From Yamadazyma tenuis (lineage: Eukaryota > Ascomycota > Pichiomycetes > Serinales > Debaryomycetaceae): 64,000 nucleotides of DNA. The stretch lies in contig NC_089461.1 of assembly GCF_029203305.1 (NCBI RefSeq), positions 2,294,001 to 2,358,000 on the forward strand, read 5' to 3'. Below, one piece after another: positions 10,891 through 21,149 of the stretch. Each line of letters starts with the position of its first letter. Positions within the stretch are counted from its first letter, which is position 1. Position numbers and translations under genes: made by a program. The notes beneath the pieces are model-generated. The model was not told the origin of the DNA and did not search any database. It was given only the letters and a program-made list of their open reading frames with translations.

Positions 10891-12585
10891 ATGCCCTCTA
10901 CACCCAGTATGTGGATTAAATCGGCTATCGTGAGTTTTGTGACACCCACCATCACTAATCCTAATCCCAAGAGCTTTTCCAACCCTGAAGAAATAGACCG
11001 GTTTTTGTCGAATTTTGGCGACGAGCTGGTGATTGTCAACACGCGAGTCAAAGGCCGTAGCGGGGATATCGTTCAGCAGCGGCGGCAGGTTCGGGAGTTC
11101 AACCGAGCTGAGATTCAGGATGTGGATGAAGAGAGAGAAAGACGAACAGTCAAGGCTAATCAGAGAGAGAGGGAGAGGGAAGAAAGGGAAGAGAGGGAAA
11201 GTCAAAAAAGAGAGAGACAAGAAAGAGAGAGACAAGAGAGAGAAAGTCAAAAAAGAGAGAGACAAGAAAGAGAAAGACAAGAAAGAGAAAGACAAGAGAG
11301 AGAAAGACAAGAGAGAGAAAGACAAGAGAGAGAAAGACAACAAAGAGAAAGACAAGAAAGAGAAAGACAAGAAAGAGAAAGACAAGAAAGAGAAAGAGAA
11401 CAGCGGAGATTCGAACTGCGAAGGCTACAAAGAGAACAGCGGAGACTCGAACAAGCGAGACAAAAGAGAGAACAGCAGCGACTCGAACAAGCGAGACAAA
11501 AGAGAGAACAGCAGCGACTCCAAAAACTCGAAGAACAACGACTCCAACAACTCGAAGAACAACGACTCCACCTCGAAGAACAACGACTCCAACGTGAAAG
11601 AGAAGAAAGGCGCTTACACAGATGCAGACTCAAGCAGCAACACCAACAGCAACTTCTCCAAAGACGAGAACGCAGACGTGAACGAAGACGTGAGAGAGAA
11701 GCTCTCGAAAGACAACAGGAAATTCAACAGCAACTCGAATACCAGGAGAGAACCCGTCAAGACAGGGAAACCAGACGACAAAGGAGACATCTTGAAGAAT
11801 CAACTTCTCCACCGATGACGACCCAACGAAGGCTTCAACACGACGAACCCCGTGAGCACCACCAAGAAAGGTCGAGACAAAGAAGAGAGCGTGAACGGGA
11901 ACTCCTCACACTTCAAGAAAGGCATGAGGCCCAACAAAGACAACAGCACCAAGAACGAAACGACAGGAGCCAACGAAACAATGACACCCACAGCATTCTC
12001 ACGGCTCTTCTGGAATACGAAGAAGTTCCTCCGTACAGAGAACAGTTCCACAAGTACCTCGATCTTCTTTCTTTCGACTCCCGGTTTTCACCGGTGTTGA
12101 GAATCAACAAGGCTCTTGTTAGAGACGAAGGACAGCTTCACAATCTCATCAGTGAGTTTAGAGACTTCAACGTGTTTCCCAGCTCGGTGGATCCGTTTAA
12201 ATTGACATATGTTGATGACCGGCAATTTGACCATATGATTCCTGAGTTGCTTGCACAAGAGGTGAACCATGTTGGCGGTTCCAGCACAGATGACATTCAA
12301 TTGGCCATCGAGTTATCGTTGAATGAACTAGAAAGAGCACAAACAGCTCATACACAGAGAGTACAAACAGCTCATACACAGAGAGTACAAACAGCGCATA
12401 CACAAAGAGCACAAACAGCGCATACACAAAGAGCTCACACACCAGAACAGAGATACCGACACAACCAAGAACCAGCACTGTCGCAATCACAGTTGCGACA
12501 ATCTCCGGTACAAACAGAATCACCTTCGTACTCTCCTAGGATCCAGATTCCACGATTCGCCAACGAAGATGCCATCGAAGCTTAG
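10891..12585 (+). CDS. Arg/Glu/Gln-repeat protein with UIM-like motif, unknown
   Basis: A 564-residue protein I do not recognise. Residues 1-75 are ordinary sequence (SNPEEIDRFLSNFGDELVIVNTRVKGR). About 85-175 is an almost pure RERQE-type array, and 175-345 is Gln/Arg/Leu-rich, together a very long charged helix. A second ordinary region (about 370-460, with LLEYEEVPPYREQFHKYLDLL) follows. Residues 467-479 read DDIQLAIELSLNE, matching the ubiquitin-interacting pattern: hydrophobic-x-x-Ala-x-x-x-Ser-x-x-Glu preceded by acids. Right after it are four 8-residue (V/A)QTAHTQR repeats. A second frame across the array also stays open (Lys/Asp/Glu repeats), but only this frame continues through the non-repetitive parts. 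A ubiquitin-binding role is inference only. Confidence 0.65.
   Translation: MPSTPSMWIKSAIVSFVTPTITNPNPKSFSNPEEIDRFLSNFGDELVIVNTRVKGRSGDIVQQRRQVREFNRAEIQDVDEERERRTVKANQREREREEREERESQKRERQERERQERESQKRERQERERQERERQERERQERERQERERQQRERQERERQERERQEREREQRRFELRRLQREQRRLEQARQKREQQRLEQARQKREQQRLQKLEEQRLQQLEEQRLHLEEQRLQREREERRLHRCRLKQQHQQQLLQRRERRRERRREREALERQQEIQQQLEYQERTRQDRETRRQRRHLEESTSPPMTTQRRLQHDEPREHHQERSRQRRERERELLTLQERHEAQQRQQHQERNDRSQRNNDTHSILTALLEYEEVPPYREQFHKYLDLLSFDSRFSPVLRINKALVRDEGQLHNLISEFRDFNVFPSSVDPFKLTYVDDRQFDHMIPELLAQEVNHVGGSSTDDIQLAIELSLNELERAQTAHTQRVQTAHTQRVQTAHTQRAQTAHTQRAHTPEQRYRHNQEPALSQSQLRQSPVQTESPSYSPRIQIPRFANEDAIEA
11161..11403 (+). repeat. GA-rich tandem array coding for RERQE units
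   Basis: Runs of imperfect 15-bp units of the form AGAGAGAAAGACAAG make an almost strand-asymmetric purine tract within the coding region. All six frames remain largely open here, which produces false overlapping ORFs on both strands. Such a tract is prone to slippage and to short-read assembly error. Confidence 0.8.
12338..12433 (+). repeat. Four 24-bp direct repeats coding (V/A)QTAHTQR
   Basis: Four consecutive 24-bp units differ at only a few positions. They lie just after the UIM-like motif of the repeat protein and keep its reading frame. Confidence 0.85.
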
Positions 12586-12634
12586 AAAGCAATCTACACT
12601 ACAAGGACAAGTCATACACTAGTACATAGATATA

Positions 12635-14289
<1,655 letters not shown>

Positions 14290-15600
14290 ATGGCCGAACC
14301 AGAAGGATTCACCAAAGTGAGCGAAGAAACACACAAGCCCGACGCCAAGTTAGGTGCCAACCCATATGGACCCAATCCGTCCGATTTCTTGTCCAACGTG
14401 TCTAGTTTCCAATTGATCGAGTCCACCTTGAGAGAAGGTGAACAGTTTGCTAATGCGTTTTTTTCCACCGAAAAGAAGATCGAAATCGCCAAGGCTTTGG
14501 ACGATTTTGGTGTCGACTACATCGAGTTAACCTCCCCCGTTGCGTCGGAGCAGAGCAGAAGCGACTGTGAAGCTATCTGCAAATTGGGCTTGAAGGCCAA
14601 GATCTTGACCCATATCAGATGTCATATGGATGATGCCAAAGTGGCGGTTGAAACTGGTGTAGACGGGGTGGATGTGGTGATCGGAACCTCTCTGTTCTTG
14701 AGGCAATATTCCCATGGTAAGGATATGAACTACATCGCCCAGAGTGCGGTGGAGGTGATTGAATTTGTCAAGTCCAAAGGCATTGAAATCAGATTCTCCT
14801 CCGAAGACTCGTTCAGAAGTGACTTGGTTGACTTATTGAACATCTACAGAACCGTCGACAAGATCGGAGTCAACAGAGTAGGTATTGCTGATACGGTGGG
14901 ATGTGCCAACCCCAGACAGGTTTATGAGTTGGTGAGAACTTTGAAGTCTGTGGTCAACTGTGACATCGAGTGTCATTTCCACAATGACACCGGGTGTGCC
15001 ATTGCCAACGCATACACGGCCTTGGAAGGAGGAGCCAAGTTGATCGATGTTTCAGTCTTGGGAATTGGTGAAAGAAATGGAATCACTCCGTTGGGTGGGT
15101 TAATGGCTAGAATGATTGCTGCCGACAGAGACTACGTGTTGTCCAAATATAAATTGCATAAGTTGAGAGACTTGGAGAACTTGGTGGCCGAAGCTGTGCA
15201 AGTCAATATTCCCTTCAACAACCCAATCACCGGTTTCTGTGCTTTCACCCACAAAGCCGGTATTCATGCCAAGGCCATCTTAGCCAACCCTTCGACCTAC
15301 GAGATCTTGAATCCTTCCGACTTCGGCTTGACGAGATACATCCACTTTGCTAACAGATTGACCGGTTGGAATGCCATCAAGGCCAGAGTCGATCAGTTGA
15401 ACTTGCACTTGTCTGACGAACAGTGTAAAGAGGTTACCAACAAGATCAAGAAGTTGGGAGATGTGAGACAATTGAACATCGATGATGTGGACTCCATTAT
15501 CAAGGACTTTCACGCCGATATATCCACTCCGCTCATCAAGCCTTCAGCCGATGGTCAAGAACCAGATGAACTTCCAATCAAGAAAGCCAAACTCCAATAG
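14290..15600 (+). CDS. LYS21: Homocitrate synthase (LYS20/LYS21 type)
   Basis: First committed step of lysine synthesis: acetyl-CoA plus 2-oxoglutarate gives homocitrate. The 436-residue protein is very close to S. cerevisiae Lys20/Lys21. It has [16 protein letters not shown] with the catalytic/metal region, [43 protein letters not shown], the metal-binding [16 protein letters not shown], and the CoA/regulatory region [14 protein letters not shown]. Feedback inhibition by lysine is typical of the family. The C-terminus is KKAKLQ, with a basic patch as in the nuclear yeast enzymes. One CTG codon (residue 137, [11 protein letters not shown]) should be read as Ser. The choice between LYS20, LYS21 and LYS22 names cannot be made from this window. 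Confidence 0.94.
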   Translation: MAEPEGFTKVSEETHKPDAKLGANPYGPNPSDFLSNVSSFQLIESTLREGEQFANAFFSTEKKIEIAKALDDFGVDYIELTSPVASEQSRSDCEAICKLGLKAKILTHIRCHMDDAKVAVETGVDGVDVVIGTSLFLRQYSHGKDMNYIAQSAVEVIEFVKSKGIEIRFSSEDSFRSDLVDLLNIYRTVDKIGVNRVGIADTVGCANPRQVYELVRTLKSVVNCDIECHFHNDTGCAIANAYTALEGGAKLIDVSVLGIGERNGITPLGGLMARMIAADRDYVLSKYKLHKLRDLENLVAEAVQVNIPFNNPITGFCAFTHKAGIHAKAILANPSTYEILNPSDFGLTRYIHFANRLTGWNAIKARVDQLNLHLSDEQCKEVTNKIKKLGDVRQLNIDDVDSIIKDFHADISTPLIKPSADGQEPDELPIKKAKLQ

Positions 15601-15743
15601 TCGAAGAAGGAGAGTAGACTACCAAAAGGGGATAGTAGATTTGTATTTATTGTATATGCTGAATAGTTTAACACTTAGTCTGTAAGGTATCGTGCAGCGA
15701 CACCCAGCTAGTTGATAATTACACAATTATAGGGTAAAGGTCT

Positions 15744-18515
15744 CTACTCCCTATGCAGCAGATCCAGGATAATGCTGGCATCATCATCATCATCATCGTC
15801 AGTATCGACGTCAATTGTAACGTGTTTCCGTCTTTGAAAGTCCTTGATATGTGCTTTGTTCAAAGCATCACTGAACACCGCAAACGTTGATTTACGACGG
15901 GTGAGCTGAGGCAACTCAACATGGACATCGGAAGTTTCAATATTGGCCTCAGAGTCAAACGAAACATTTGCTGATGTTCTAACCGACGACGAAACTCCAA
16001 TTACATCTTCGATATCGTAAGTATTTCCTTCGGAGTATCTCAACGACACCAACTTTTTAATAGCCCTTTCTACCTTTGCGGAAATAGCATAAGGCAACGG
16101 CGAATCCCTCGAAGCCCGGAATAAGATCACGTTGGTGACATGTTCGTTCTCCATTCTGAAGAACACCCATATGATTCTTCTCACCAACTCGGCCACTGCT
16201 ATCAAGAAACTGGTTGCAGCCAGCTGTTGGATTTGATTACTAAAAAATGCATAGAATATCCACTGAAATCGCAACAAAACATCAGCAACCATGGCAAAGT
16301 AATAGTAGACTGGCTTCTCATAGAACAAGTTGTCACGAAGAAGCCAGTTCTTGGATTCAAACTGCAATAGCGACCAGTCCATCACAATGTCCCAAGTTGC
16401 CGTGTAGATGGAGTTGATCGAGGCCATTACAATAAATACGATTCGATTGGTATTGCTCTTGTTCAACCGGTAGACGCTCAACAACGCATAGTACACGGCT
16501 CCCACCGCATACTTGAGCATGTTTGCTAAATGGGGAAACCAGTCCCCTGTATCGGTATAACGTCTTACACATTGGAGAAACCTGAAAATACTGGGCAAGG
16601 CAGCAAAGAACCCCATTGATCTTGACTTAGATGACCCACAAACGTCATGAATGGCTCCCGAGTCATTGAGCATACCGTTCCAGTGATGGGAGTAAAGGCA
16701 GAAGAAAAATGAAATATTTCCCATCGTGTAGGTCAATGAGCACAAAAGATCACCTAGAAAAAAGTCTCTGAATTCAACAGGGTAAAATCCAGAGAACAAG
16801 ATTCTAAAAAGGGCCACCTGGAGCCACCGTCTAGCAGAAAGATAGAACTGGTTGAAAGGCCAGAAAAACACAACCAAACCAGTACCAAAGTATATCCAGG
16901 GCCAGTCTCGTCCAGGAAACTCGGCTCTCCAATAATCGTGCATGCTAAACCACATCAAAAGCGACATAAACCCGAAAAATGCTGCTGGAATCACCAAGTA
17001 CTGCTTGTAGTCCAAGGCAGTAGCAATATGAAACTCAAAAATGAACTTGTAGTTTATTTTGAACCGGTCAAATATGAGCATGTTTAAACCAAATAAGAGA
17101 AACATCATCGTTAGCAAGAAAAACCCACCCCATATCTGCAACATGAACCTTCCTTCAGGTAAAGTATCATCAAGGACCTTGCGTAGGCCAGTGTACAAAG
17201 CGAGAACAAACAACGGCAAACCAACTCCTAGAAACACCCCAGTAAAGAACGATTCTGGGTAGTACGACGACATTCTCACCTGGTTGTTGTTCAAGGCATA
17301 TGCTATGCTTTTGAACTTTTCCAAAGAGTGCTTTCTATCTGATGACTCAAGATGAAAGAACGAAATGTACAACTCTTCTGACTGATTTACCAATTTTTCC
17401 AAAAGATCACTTGTCATGAAATACGATTCTGTATCAATTTTTTTCACATATTCCACTGAAATCGACGACCCAGTCAGCTTGTCAAACTTCTTGGTGATCT
17501 TTCTGAACGCGGTACGGTTCATTTCCTTGTACGACTTCAATAAAACCAAAGACCTATAATGCTCTAACATGGCTTCTTTCAACTGCTTTCTTGCAACTTG
17601 GAAGGGCACAGAAAACTGTCTCTTAGTAGACTCGTAATCTCTTCTCTTCCTCTTGCGGGCCATCTCGGGGGTCTGCTGGACCTGAACTCCCGACAGGCGA
17701 GAGCCATCAGCCGAAAGAGAAAACTCATTCAAACTGTCTGAGTCCAAAGATGACACCTCCGACCGATCACCAGCTAATCCATTTCTGATTCGGTTTTCGA
17801 AGTAGTTGGCATCGACCTCGTGTGGTGTGGTATCAGTCATGGAGATATCTGAGCTGTTGGTAGATTTTTTGATTCTCTCCATAAACACTTTGGAAGGTAA
17901 GGAAGGCAAGTCAAACCGGTTTAAGTATGAAAAGGCACTCTTGGTGTGGTACGCCAATTCGTTCACTCTTTTATACACTGCTATCTCCCCCACATGCGTG
18001 GTTTGTAAGTTTTTCAACTGGGTTTGCTTCTGTCTGTTCATGATCATACGATGCTCCTTCAACTGATATAACTGGTCTTCCAAAATCAAGAACCGTTCGT
18101 ATACTTCTTGTTCTCTTTCCCGATAAAATGACTCTACTTTGTGATACTGACCAGAAAGCCATTCCTGGAATTCCCTCTTCGTGTCGTCTTTTTTCTGTTG
18201 ATTTATGGATGACTTTCCAGTAAATATCGTTGTCTTGAAGGAAACGGTACTGTTTTTATTAGGATCTTCGGGTGGTAGAGTTTGTTCTCGAAAAAATGAA
18301 GAGCTTTCATTGTGCCCATATCCACGTTTCTTTGAAGGGTCCAATGGTTGCAAAAGTGGTGTACGGTCATTTGTGTTTTTGCTCTTGTTGTTTTGCGGAG
18401 TATCGTCTTCTACATCTTTGACTTTTTTGATGATCTTTTTCCCCTTTTTGTAGTCTAAGTACTGGGGTTCCCACTCAGGGACTACTCCATTACTCAAAGA
18501 CTCGGCAAACTTCAT
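15744..18515 (-). CDS. SYG1: SPX-EXS membrane protein, SYG1/XPR1 family
   Basis: A 923-residue member of the Syg1/XPR1 family. XPR1 exports phosphate and binds inositol pyrophosphates through its SPX domain. The SPX domain spans about 1-370: MKFAESLSNGVVPEWEPQYLDYKKGKK at the start (shown in part: PEWEPQYLDYKK), then TKKFDKLTGSS near its end. Several membrane segments follow between about 425 and 740, with the EXS core carrying WDIVMDWSLL and NLFYEKPVYYYFA. The C-terminal 130 residues are cytosolic and end with a run of aspartates (DTDDDDDDDAS). Size is close to S. cerevisiae Syg1 (902). The gene is convergent with homocitrate synthase. Family assignment is secure; phosphate export is inferred from XPR1. 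Confidence 0.9.
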   Translation of the reverse strand: MKFAESLSNGVVPEWEPQYLDYKKGKKIIKKVKDVEDDTPQNNKSKNTNDRTPLLQPLDPSKKRGYGHNESSSFFREQTLPPEDPNKNSTVSFKTTIFTGKSSINQQKKDDTKREFQEWLSGQYHKVESFYREREQEVYERFLILEDQLYQLKEHRMIMNRQKQTQLKNLQTTHVGEIAVYKRVNELAYHTKSAFSYLNRFDLPSLPSKVFMERIKKSTNSSDISMTDTTPHEVDANYFENRIRNGLAGDRSEVSSLDSDSLNEFSLSADGSRLSGVQVQQTPEMARKRKRRDYESTKRQFSVPFQVARKQLKEAMLEHYRSLVLLKSYKEMNRTAFRKITKKFDKLTGSSISVEYVKKIDTESYFMTSDLLEKLVNQSEELYISFFHLESSDRKHSLEKFKSIAYALNNNQVRMSSYYPESFFTGVFLGVGLPLFVLALYTGLRKVLDDTLPEGRFMLQIWGGFFLLTMMFLLFGLNMLIFDRFKINYKFIFEFHIATALDYKQYLVIPAAFFGFMSLLMWFSMHDYWRAEFPGRDWPWIYFGTGLVVFFWPFNQFYLSARRWLQVALFRILFSGFYPVEFRDFFLGDLLCSLTYTMGNISFFFCLYSHHWNGMLNDSGAIHDVCGSSKSRSMGFFAALPSIFRFLQCVRRYTDTGDWFPHLANMLKYAVGAVYYALLSVYRLNKSNTNRIVFIVMASINSIYTATWDIVMDWSLLQFESKNWLLRDNLFYEKPVYYYFAMVADVLLRFQWIFYAFFSNQIQQLAATSFLIAVAELVRRIIWVFFRMENEHVTNVILFRASRDSPLPYAISAKVERAIKKLVSLRYSEGNTYDIEDVIGVSSSVRTSANVSFDSEANIETSDVHVELPQLTRRKSTFAVFSDALNKAHIKDFQRRKHVTIDVDTDDDDDDDASIILDLLHRE

Positions 18516-18641
18516 GCTCCTGGCATACCAAATATACTAAATTTCAGGTTGTGAAGAATCGTAAATGAGAAATGTCACCGTGGGCTTTTCGCACCGAGAT
18601 CCAAACAAGGATCAATTACTGCAAAATTATATATTAATAAA

Positions 18642-20768
18642 CTAACTCTCGTATCTAACATAAAGGGCATCGATAAAATGGCGGTGTTTGATTCCTGGAG
18701 GTTTAGCATCTCTAAATCCACCAATGGCTTCTTCAACAGACCACCCCAACCGTTCAATTAGGAAGCAACAGATTAGAAAACCGGTTCTATTAAATCCATA
18801 ATGACAATGCACCGCTATCAAAGGATCCTCTATTGTCTTCAGCTCCAAGATCTTATCGATAAGTTGAATGAACTTTCTGATGGAGCCAGGGTCGGGAACC
18901 ACCTTGGAAACGGTTGCACATTTGTAATAGGTGATGATTTTAAACGTCTCAGGATCATATGGTGGAATATCGGCAGAGATATCGACAATTGCAATAAGAT
19001 GGCCAGTAGGAAGCTTATATTGGGATGGAATCATGGACCTATCACCATAAAAAGCGTTTTCTAAGATGATAGGCGAGTGGTTTGCATCCCCCTCTCTGAG
19101 GGTTTTCATACCCAACAATGGAGAAATGTCTTTACCATGGTTTCTAGAAATATTAAGAGAGATTGGGTCAAGTCTCAGCCATTTCAACTCGTTCTTCAAT
19201 CCCCATTTGTCACCACTGATATCTGCTTTGACTCTTAACACCCAAGCGGGTGAGAGATGCAATCGTTCGGGAAACTTGTTCTCAATATGATCCAAGATTT
19301 TACCACTAATAAACTCTGGTTTCGACAATAACAAGCCATGGCCAGCATTCTTGATTTCTATCAAAGTACTAACCTTTCTCTGAAACACGTGCGACAACAT
19401 GTTGTCTATCTCAGTGATTTTCTGAGGTGGTGTCACTTTGTCATCAGTTCCGGCCACCAATACCGTTTTCTCATACACCCGGGTGTCAAACGGATTGTTA
19501 TTAAACCTCTTAATAGCTGCTACCAAGTCACTATATTTACACCTTTCAAACCCCTTTATGTACTTTAATATCACCTTGGTATCGACGTCTAAGTTCCACC
19601 TAAACTGACGTAATTTAATGTACAACGAGGTATGTGGAGGATAGAGTGAAGTATCTCCAATCTGTCTGAAAACACTTGAGCTTTCAAGCCCTTCAAGCCT
19701 GTCCCAGACTCTCATGAGATTAACAACGGACGGGAACTTAGTCATCCAGTTGGCAAATATCGATGTTTTGTGACTATTCTTCACTTGTTCATTGGTGTAA
19801 ATATCATCCTGAAACCCGGGACTCGTTAACAAAATCAACCCTTCAACCTTGCTCGAAGGCAATTTCTTTGCAACTCGTACTGATAAGTGGCAACCCATGG
19901 AGTGAGCTATTAAAACCACTTTTTTATTAGGAGGTATGGTTTGATTGATAAACTCAGTTATAATAACACTGATGTTGTTACTGGTGAAATCTCCATCTGC
20001 CATGGATGCCACAGACGTCGAAATTCTTTCTTGATCTTCTGGAGATATTTTCGTCAACCTGGCGCTTGCGGTGCTGAAGTCTGCCCTGGAATCACCAAAC
20101 CCTGGCAAGTCAAGTGACACAATCTCCAGACACTGCGACAACAACGCCATCAATGGCTCAAACTGTGACATCTGGCCGCCCATTCCATGGACAAACACCA
20201 ATATGGGCGACTCTTTCAACTCCTGCAGTATATCGACTGATTGGTTGTTTTCATTCTTCATGAAATTCGTCAACGGGTGGTCAATGTGCAACGTTTTTAA
20301 GTATACTTCATCAACAGATAAGCCCTGTTGCCGCGACAAGTCCACTCTTGTGACCCCGCTATACTTGGCCACCAACGCTGAGTCGTTGGGCTCTGCTTCC
20401 AAAACGTATTCTTCAAAGGGATTTGCCTTTTTTAGCAACACAATCCTTAGGTACTGCCAGAGCTTTTTGAAAACTGTGTTTGTTTGGGTGAATTGAGCGG
20501 TCGACAAATCCTGGAGCTTGCGGAATGACACCTGGACGTTTGTGGACAGAGACGCCTTGGGGCTTGAAAAGTTCAGTATTTCGACATGTTCACTGTCCTC
20601 ATTGTTCATATTAGTACTAATTAACTGAAGGTACTTGAAGTTTCGGAGTGCGAAAGTGGTGAGATAAGATGCGACGGCTGAAAATGACACCGGGTGAACA
20701 AAATAGGATGAAACGGTGCCAGTTGAAAAATACGGAAGAAATGAGGTCAGTAGGCAATTGGGAGGCAA
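18642..20768 (-). CDS. Fused alpha/beta-hydrolase and RNA-triphosphatase-like cysteine phosphatase
   Basis: Two enzymes in one 708-codon frame. The first half is an alpha/beta-hydrolase: oxyanion loop VFVHGMGGQ (about 193), SLDLPGFGDS, nucleophile elbow LIAHSMGCH (about 288), a late Asp in AGTDDKVTPP and the catalytic His in NAGHGLLLS. The C-terminal 170 residues form a cysteine phosphatase with P-loop VHCHYGFNRTG (Cys near 653). The flanks NRTGFLICCFLIERLGWS and DAKPPGI are those of metazoan mRNA-capping RNA triphosphatase and DUSP11, rather than ordinary tyrosine phosphatases. Yeasts cap RNA with an unrelated metal-dependent triphosphatase, so the role here is open. A second start at codon 54 (20609, MNNEDSEHVE) avoids a hydrophobic leader of uncertain reality. 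There is no stop or frame change between the domains. Confidence 0.85.
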   Translation of the reverse strand: MPPNCLLTSFLPYFSTGTVSSYFVHPVSFSAVASYLTTFALRNFKYLQLISTNMNNEDSEHVEILNFSSPKASLSTNVQVSFRKLQDLSTAQFTQTNTVFKKLWQYLRIVLLKKANPFEEYVLEAEPNDSALVAKYSGVTRVDLSRQQGLSVDEVYLKTLHIDHPLTNFMKNENNQSVDILQELKESPILVFVHGMGGQMSQFEPLMALLSQCLEIVSLDLPGFGDSRADFSTASARLTKISPEDQERISTSVASMADGDFTSNNISVIITEFINQTIPPNKKVVLIAHSMGCHLSVRVAKKLPSSKVEGLILLTSPGFQDDIYTNEQVKNSHKTSIFANWMTKFPSVVNLMRVWDRLEGLESSSVFRQIGDTSLYPPHTSLYIKLRQFRWNLDVDTKVILKYIKGFERCKYSDLVAAIKRFNNNPFDTRVYEKTVLVAGTDDKVTPPQKITEIDNMLSHVFQRKVSTLIEIKNAGHGLLLSKPEFISGKILDHIENKFPERLHLSPAWVLRVKADISGDKWGLKNELKWLRLDPISLNISRNHGKDISPLLGMKTLREGDANHSPIILENAFYGDRSMIPSQYKLPTGHLIAIVDISADIPPYDPETFKIITYYKCATVSKVVPDPGSIRKFIQLIDKILELKTIEDPLIAVHCHYGFNRTGFLICCFLIERLGWSVEEAIGGFRDAKPPGIKHRHFIDALYVRYES

Positions 20769-21149
20769 TATGAGTCATGGAGTTAACACACTCCTGTGAC
20801 TTTGAAAGTTTTTCTGGTTTCAAATGGGCTTTTATTCCTGACAATACCCCAAATCTGTCAAAAATGAGAGAAAAAGTCAATACCTTCTCTTTCATATCAC
20901 CCAAAAAACCTCCAAGATTCATCCTGACAGTCTTCAAACCCCAATTTACAACATCTAACCTATATACCACTCCAGTATTACTATTACTACCAGTCCTCTT
21001 TCACACACTACCCCGTTTACCAGTTTTTGCAGCTTTTGTCGCGGGCATGCATGAGCAAATCACAGAAAAAAAGCGAGTGAAAAGACAACCATAACATAAA
21101 CATTCATACTCTGTGTACAAATAAAGGACTGCAGGAATTCACACATACC
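20769..21149. promoter_or_regulatory. Divergent promoter region, fusion enzyme and NEO1
   Basis: There is no gene. If the fusion enzyme starts at its internal ATG the region extends from 20610. I see no named element; pyrimidine-rich tracts occur near 20990. Confidence 0.4.

Noticed and set aside
10804..11385. Minus-strand ORF of Ser/Leu/Phe repeats opposite the GA-rich array
   Set aside because: It is the reverse complement of the RERQE array. The plus frame alone continues into non-repetitive, protein-like sequence on both sides.
11033..11818. Second plus-strand frame with Lys/Asp/Glu repeats
   Set aside because: It stays open only because the purine-rich repeat lacks stops in several frames, and it ends soon after the array.
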